From: Candidatus Cloacimonadota bacterium | GTDB lineage: Bacteria; Cloacimonadota; Cloacimonadia; Cloacimonadales; Cloacimonadaceae | Direction of reading: 5' to 3' | DNA length: 16,811 nt | NCBI GenBank assembly: GCA_023421135.1 | Contig: JAEZUG010000078.1 | Coordinates: 1 to 16,811, forward strand | In this document: positions 14,791-16,811 of the stretch, in pieces | Numbering within the stretch: the stretch's first letter is position 1 | How the letters are laid out: every line of letters starts with the position of its first letter | Notes under the pieces: model-generated | Told to the model about the DNA's origin: nothing | The model's database searches: none | The model's input: the letters and a program-made list of their open reading frames with translations, nothing else | Program-made: the position numbers and the translations under genes

Positions 14791-15597
14791 ATGGAAGAGA
14801 CCCTGGTAACCATCGCTTCTTATGATAACGCCTTTGAGGCTGAACTGGCAAAGAATTTTCTGGCAAACAGCGGCATTGAAGCCTATCTGCAGAACGAGCG
14901 TATGATGGGGATATACCCCAGCATGGCTGCAGAGCTGTATTACATCAAGCTGCAGGTTTCGTCGTCTGATGAATCCGTTGCCAAGAGACTCCTGGAGGAA
15001 TCCGACGATGCAGCCTTCACCGAAGAGATTCTGGCTCAGATGAATGCGCTTCTGGAAGGTCACTTCCTTCTGACCAGCGGTAAACATAGCTCCCGCTACA
15101 TCGAAAAGATCAGAGTGCTGCAATCTCCCAAAGCTGCCTCCCTGCTCTGCAAGCGCTTGGCTAATCGTCTGGGTGAATATGAGATAGATGCTGTGGTAGG
15201 CCCGGCCTATGGTGGCATAGCCCTGGCTTTTGAGACGGCCAGACATCTGGGGATAGACTTTGTCTTCAGCCAGCGTAAAGAAGAGAAGATGACCATCCGT
15301 AGCGGCTTTGAACTTTCCAAGATCAAGAGAGTAGCTATCGTGGAAGATATCGTGACCACCGGCTCCAGTGTCTTTGAAGTGATAGAGTGCCTTAAAGATC
15401 TGGGAATTGAAACAGTAGTTGTTTCTTCACTTGTGGATAGAAGCGGTGGCAAGGTGGATTTTGGGGTTCCCTTCGAAGCCCTGCTGGTGTTGGACATCCC
15501 TGCCTGGGAAGCAGAGGATTGTGACCTCTGTAAAGATAGAATCCCTCTGGTCAAACCCGGCGCCAGCGATAAAGCCAAACCGCTCTCCAGTCTATGA
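14791..15597 (+). CDS. pyrE: Orotate phosphoribosyltransferase with N-terminal DUF2007 domain
   Basis: OPRT joins orotate to PRPP to make orotidine 5'-phosphate in pyrimidine synthesis. Residues 80-268 are a full OPRT: GHFLLTSGKHSSRY at 90-103, RKEEK at 162-166 (phosphate-binding basic residues), the PRPP motif VAIVEDIVTTGSS at 181-193 and a C-terminal tail with a CDLC cysteine pair at 244-247 and LVKPGA. Residues 1-70 form a separate small domain (LVTIASYDNAFEAELAKNF..., with SGIEAYLQNE at 27-36) that matches DUF2007, a putative signalling or ligand-sensing domain usually found alone. The chosen ATG at 14791 has AAGGA ten bases upstream and starts exactly at the DUF2007 boundary; an in-frame ATG at 14749 falls within the promoter -10. 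The stop overlaps the next gene by four bases. Confidence 0.9.
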   Translation: MEETLVTIASYDNAFEAELAKNFLANSGIEAYLQNERMMGIYPSMAAELYYIKLQVSSSDESVAKRLLEESDDAAFTEEILAQMNALLEGHFLLTSGKHSSRYIEKIRVLQSPKAASLLCKRLANRLGEYEIDAVVGPAYGGIALAFETARHLGIDFVFSQRKEEKMTIRSGFELSKIKRVAIVEDIVTTGSSVFEVIECLKDLGIETVVVSSLVDRSGGKVDFGVPFEALLVLDIPAWEAEDCDLCKDRIPLVKPGASDKAKPLSSL

Positions 15598-16811
15598 AAA
15601 TTCTCCTGATCTCCTCCGAAGCGAGATCCGCTCTGGCCATCAGGGATTTCTTCCGCTTTTATCAAACTGGAGGTGATTTCCTGTATCTTCACTTGAGTAC
15701 GGAGCTGGACCCGCTGGACAATTCCACAAATGAAGCCTATGGACTCTTTTCTCACTATCAGGAGATCAAGCCACAATCCTCTGATTTAAATGGATATCTC
15801 AAGGACCCAGAGCTTGGTGCTATCGTCTATGCCGATCTGGAAGATAATCATGATCAAACCGCTCCCTGTATGCTTTACAGTTGCAGCTTCCTGAACCTAT
15901 TGATCGGCCCGGTGACCAGTTCCGGCTGGATGAAGCTGGAAGGGATGAAACAGATACGCCTGAGCAATGAAACAGGGAATCCTGGGGATCAGAAGCTGGA
16001 CCAGCTTTTGAAGCATCCTGAAGAAGAACAGCTACTCAGCACTACCAATCAGGATTTGGCAGATCTGATACTGGGGCTGGATCCACAGCTCTGCTCAATC
16101 TTCTATCCGGCAGAACCAATTCCATCCCTCAATCTAAACCTGAACGCTTTCAGTAGAGCTGAGATAAGCAAACGTCTTGGCACCGAGCTCTTTGTCCTGG
16201 AGCAGTATCTGCTCCGAGCTCAGCAGCGCGGCTCAGACGGCCTCTGCCTCCTGCGTTCCAGCCAACATCGTCGCACAGAATCTGTTTCCCAGGCCTATTC
16301 TTTCTTTGCTGCTCAGTACGATAGCTATATGTCTCACGTGGATTATGAAAGCTGGGCAAACAACGTTATCAAATGGCAGGCAAAACATAGCTCTAATAAG
16401 TGTAACAATATACTTGAGATCGCTTGTGGTACTGCCAATGTTTCCAGTATATTATGCTCTCGTGGTTATCAGGTTGAGGCCTGTGACCGTTCCCCCCAAA
16501 TGCTGGAAGCAGCTTTCAAAAAGCCGGTTAAGCCCCTGCTCTTCAGGAGATCGATGACTGAAGAGCTGCCCAGGAGGGATTATGATCTGGTGATTTGCCT
16601 CTTTGATTCGATCAATTATCTGCAGAGCAGAACTGAGATAATGAAGCTGTTTGAGGCAGTCTATGAAGCTCTGGCTCCAGGTGGAATCTTTATCTTTGAT
16701 ATCTCTACCTTGTATAATAGCCTGGAGAATTTCGCCGATACTTTCAATCTTAGCGCAAGTGATCAGGGCTTCCTTCTGCATCAGGCAGAATACGATGAGT
16801 TTAGCCACAAA
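15594..16811 (+). CDS. Class I SAM-dependent methyltransferase with unrecognised N-terminal region, 3' truncated by window
   Basis: The frame opens with ATG at 15594, overlapping the pyrE stop (ATGA), and stays open for 406 codons to the window end, where it is cut. From about residue 230 there is a class I methyltransferase: a lead-in helix with YSFFAAQYDSYM, motif I ILEIACGTAN at 273-282, an acidic residue after the second strand in EACDRSPQML, the motif LVICLFDSINYL and ALAPGGIFIFDI. The layout is that of Methyltransf_11/25-type small-molecule enzymes. Residues 1-228 match nothing I recognise: they begin like a Rossmann strand (MKILLISSEARSALAIRDF) and end with a helix-rich stretch (AEISKRLGTELFVLEQYLL) that could be a winged helix. 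The substrate is unknown. Translational coupling to pyrE implies shared expression, not necessarily shared chemistry. Confidence 0.8.
   Translation, partial: MKILLISSEARSALAIRDFFRFYQTGGDFLYLHLSTELDPLDNSTNEAYGLFSHYQEIKPQSSDLNGYLKDPELGAIVYADLEDNHDQTAPCMLYSCSFLNLLIGPVTSSGWMKLEGMKQIRLSNETGNPGDQKLDQLLKHPEEEQLLSTTNQDLADLILGLDPQLCSIFYPAEPIPSLNLNLNAFSRAEISKRLGTELFVLEQYLLRAQQRGSDGLCLLRSSQHRRTESVSQAYSFFAAQYDSYMSHVDYESWANNVIKWQAKHSSNKCNNILEIACGTANVSSILCSRGYQVEACDRSPQMLEAAFKKPVKPLLFRRSMTEELPRRDYDLVICLFDSINYLQSRTEIMKLFEAVYEALAPGGIFIFDISTLYNSLENFADTFNLSASDQGFLLHQAEYDEFSHK

Noticed and set aside
14656..15246. A 196-codon minus-strand frame antisense to pyrE
   Set aside because: pyrE has all OPRT motifs in the plus frame; the antisense frame has no domain and no ribosome site and is a coding shadow.

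Overview
The window looks like ordinary bacterial chromosome of moderate GC, with tightly packed cytoplasmic genes, start-stop overlaps and good Shine-Dalgarno sequences. It comes from an anaerobe-like organism that interconverts succinyl-CoA and methylmalonyl-CoA. A separate-subunit methylmalonyl-CoA mutase with its MeaB chaperone, a transsulfuration-family PLP enzyme, an unusual phosphoglycerate kinase and a STAS/receiver-kinase pair would suit a propionate- or amino-acid-metabolising candidate phylum such as Cloacimonadota. That assignment is a guess from gene style only. I see no phage, transposon, CRISPR, tRNA or rRNA.

From position 1 to about 14,330 every gene is on the minus strand. 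Read in the direction of transcription (right to left) they are: a secreted staphylococcal-type nuclease and a divergent phosphoglycerate kinase; mutA, mutB and meaB, which overlap or nearly touch; a 326-bp gap with operator-like repeats; an EF-G with an altered domain IV tip; then a run of a STAS protein, a receiver-HATPase protein, prmC, murA, a sugar-nucleotide epimerase and the start of a PLP-dependent transsulfuration enzyme that leaves the window at position 1.

From about 14,346 to 14,790 there is a divergent intergenic region with a sigma70-like promoter at each edge. Between them lies a structured repeat cluster: 8-bp phased GGATTT units, a 24-bp inverted repeat enclosing five TGGAC units at 9-10-bp spacing, then runs of 9-bp units beginning ATC, each run closed by GTTCTATT.

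To the right, on the plus strand, are a DUF2007-orotate phosphoribosyltransferase fusion and, overlapping it by four bases, a class I methyltransferase with an unrecognised N-terminal half that runs off the window end.

Functionally the mut operon is the clearest unit. MutA and MutB would form the adenosylcobalamin enzyme and MeaB would guard its cofactor. The transsulfuration enzyme, if it is a methionine gamma-lyase, would yield 2-oxobutyrate, a propionyl-CoA precursor, but it lies about 7 kb away in another gene run. The most unusual material is the repeat cluster, the 11-bp phased repeats upstream of EF-G, and the departures from family consensus in the PGK, EF-G and PyrE proteins.
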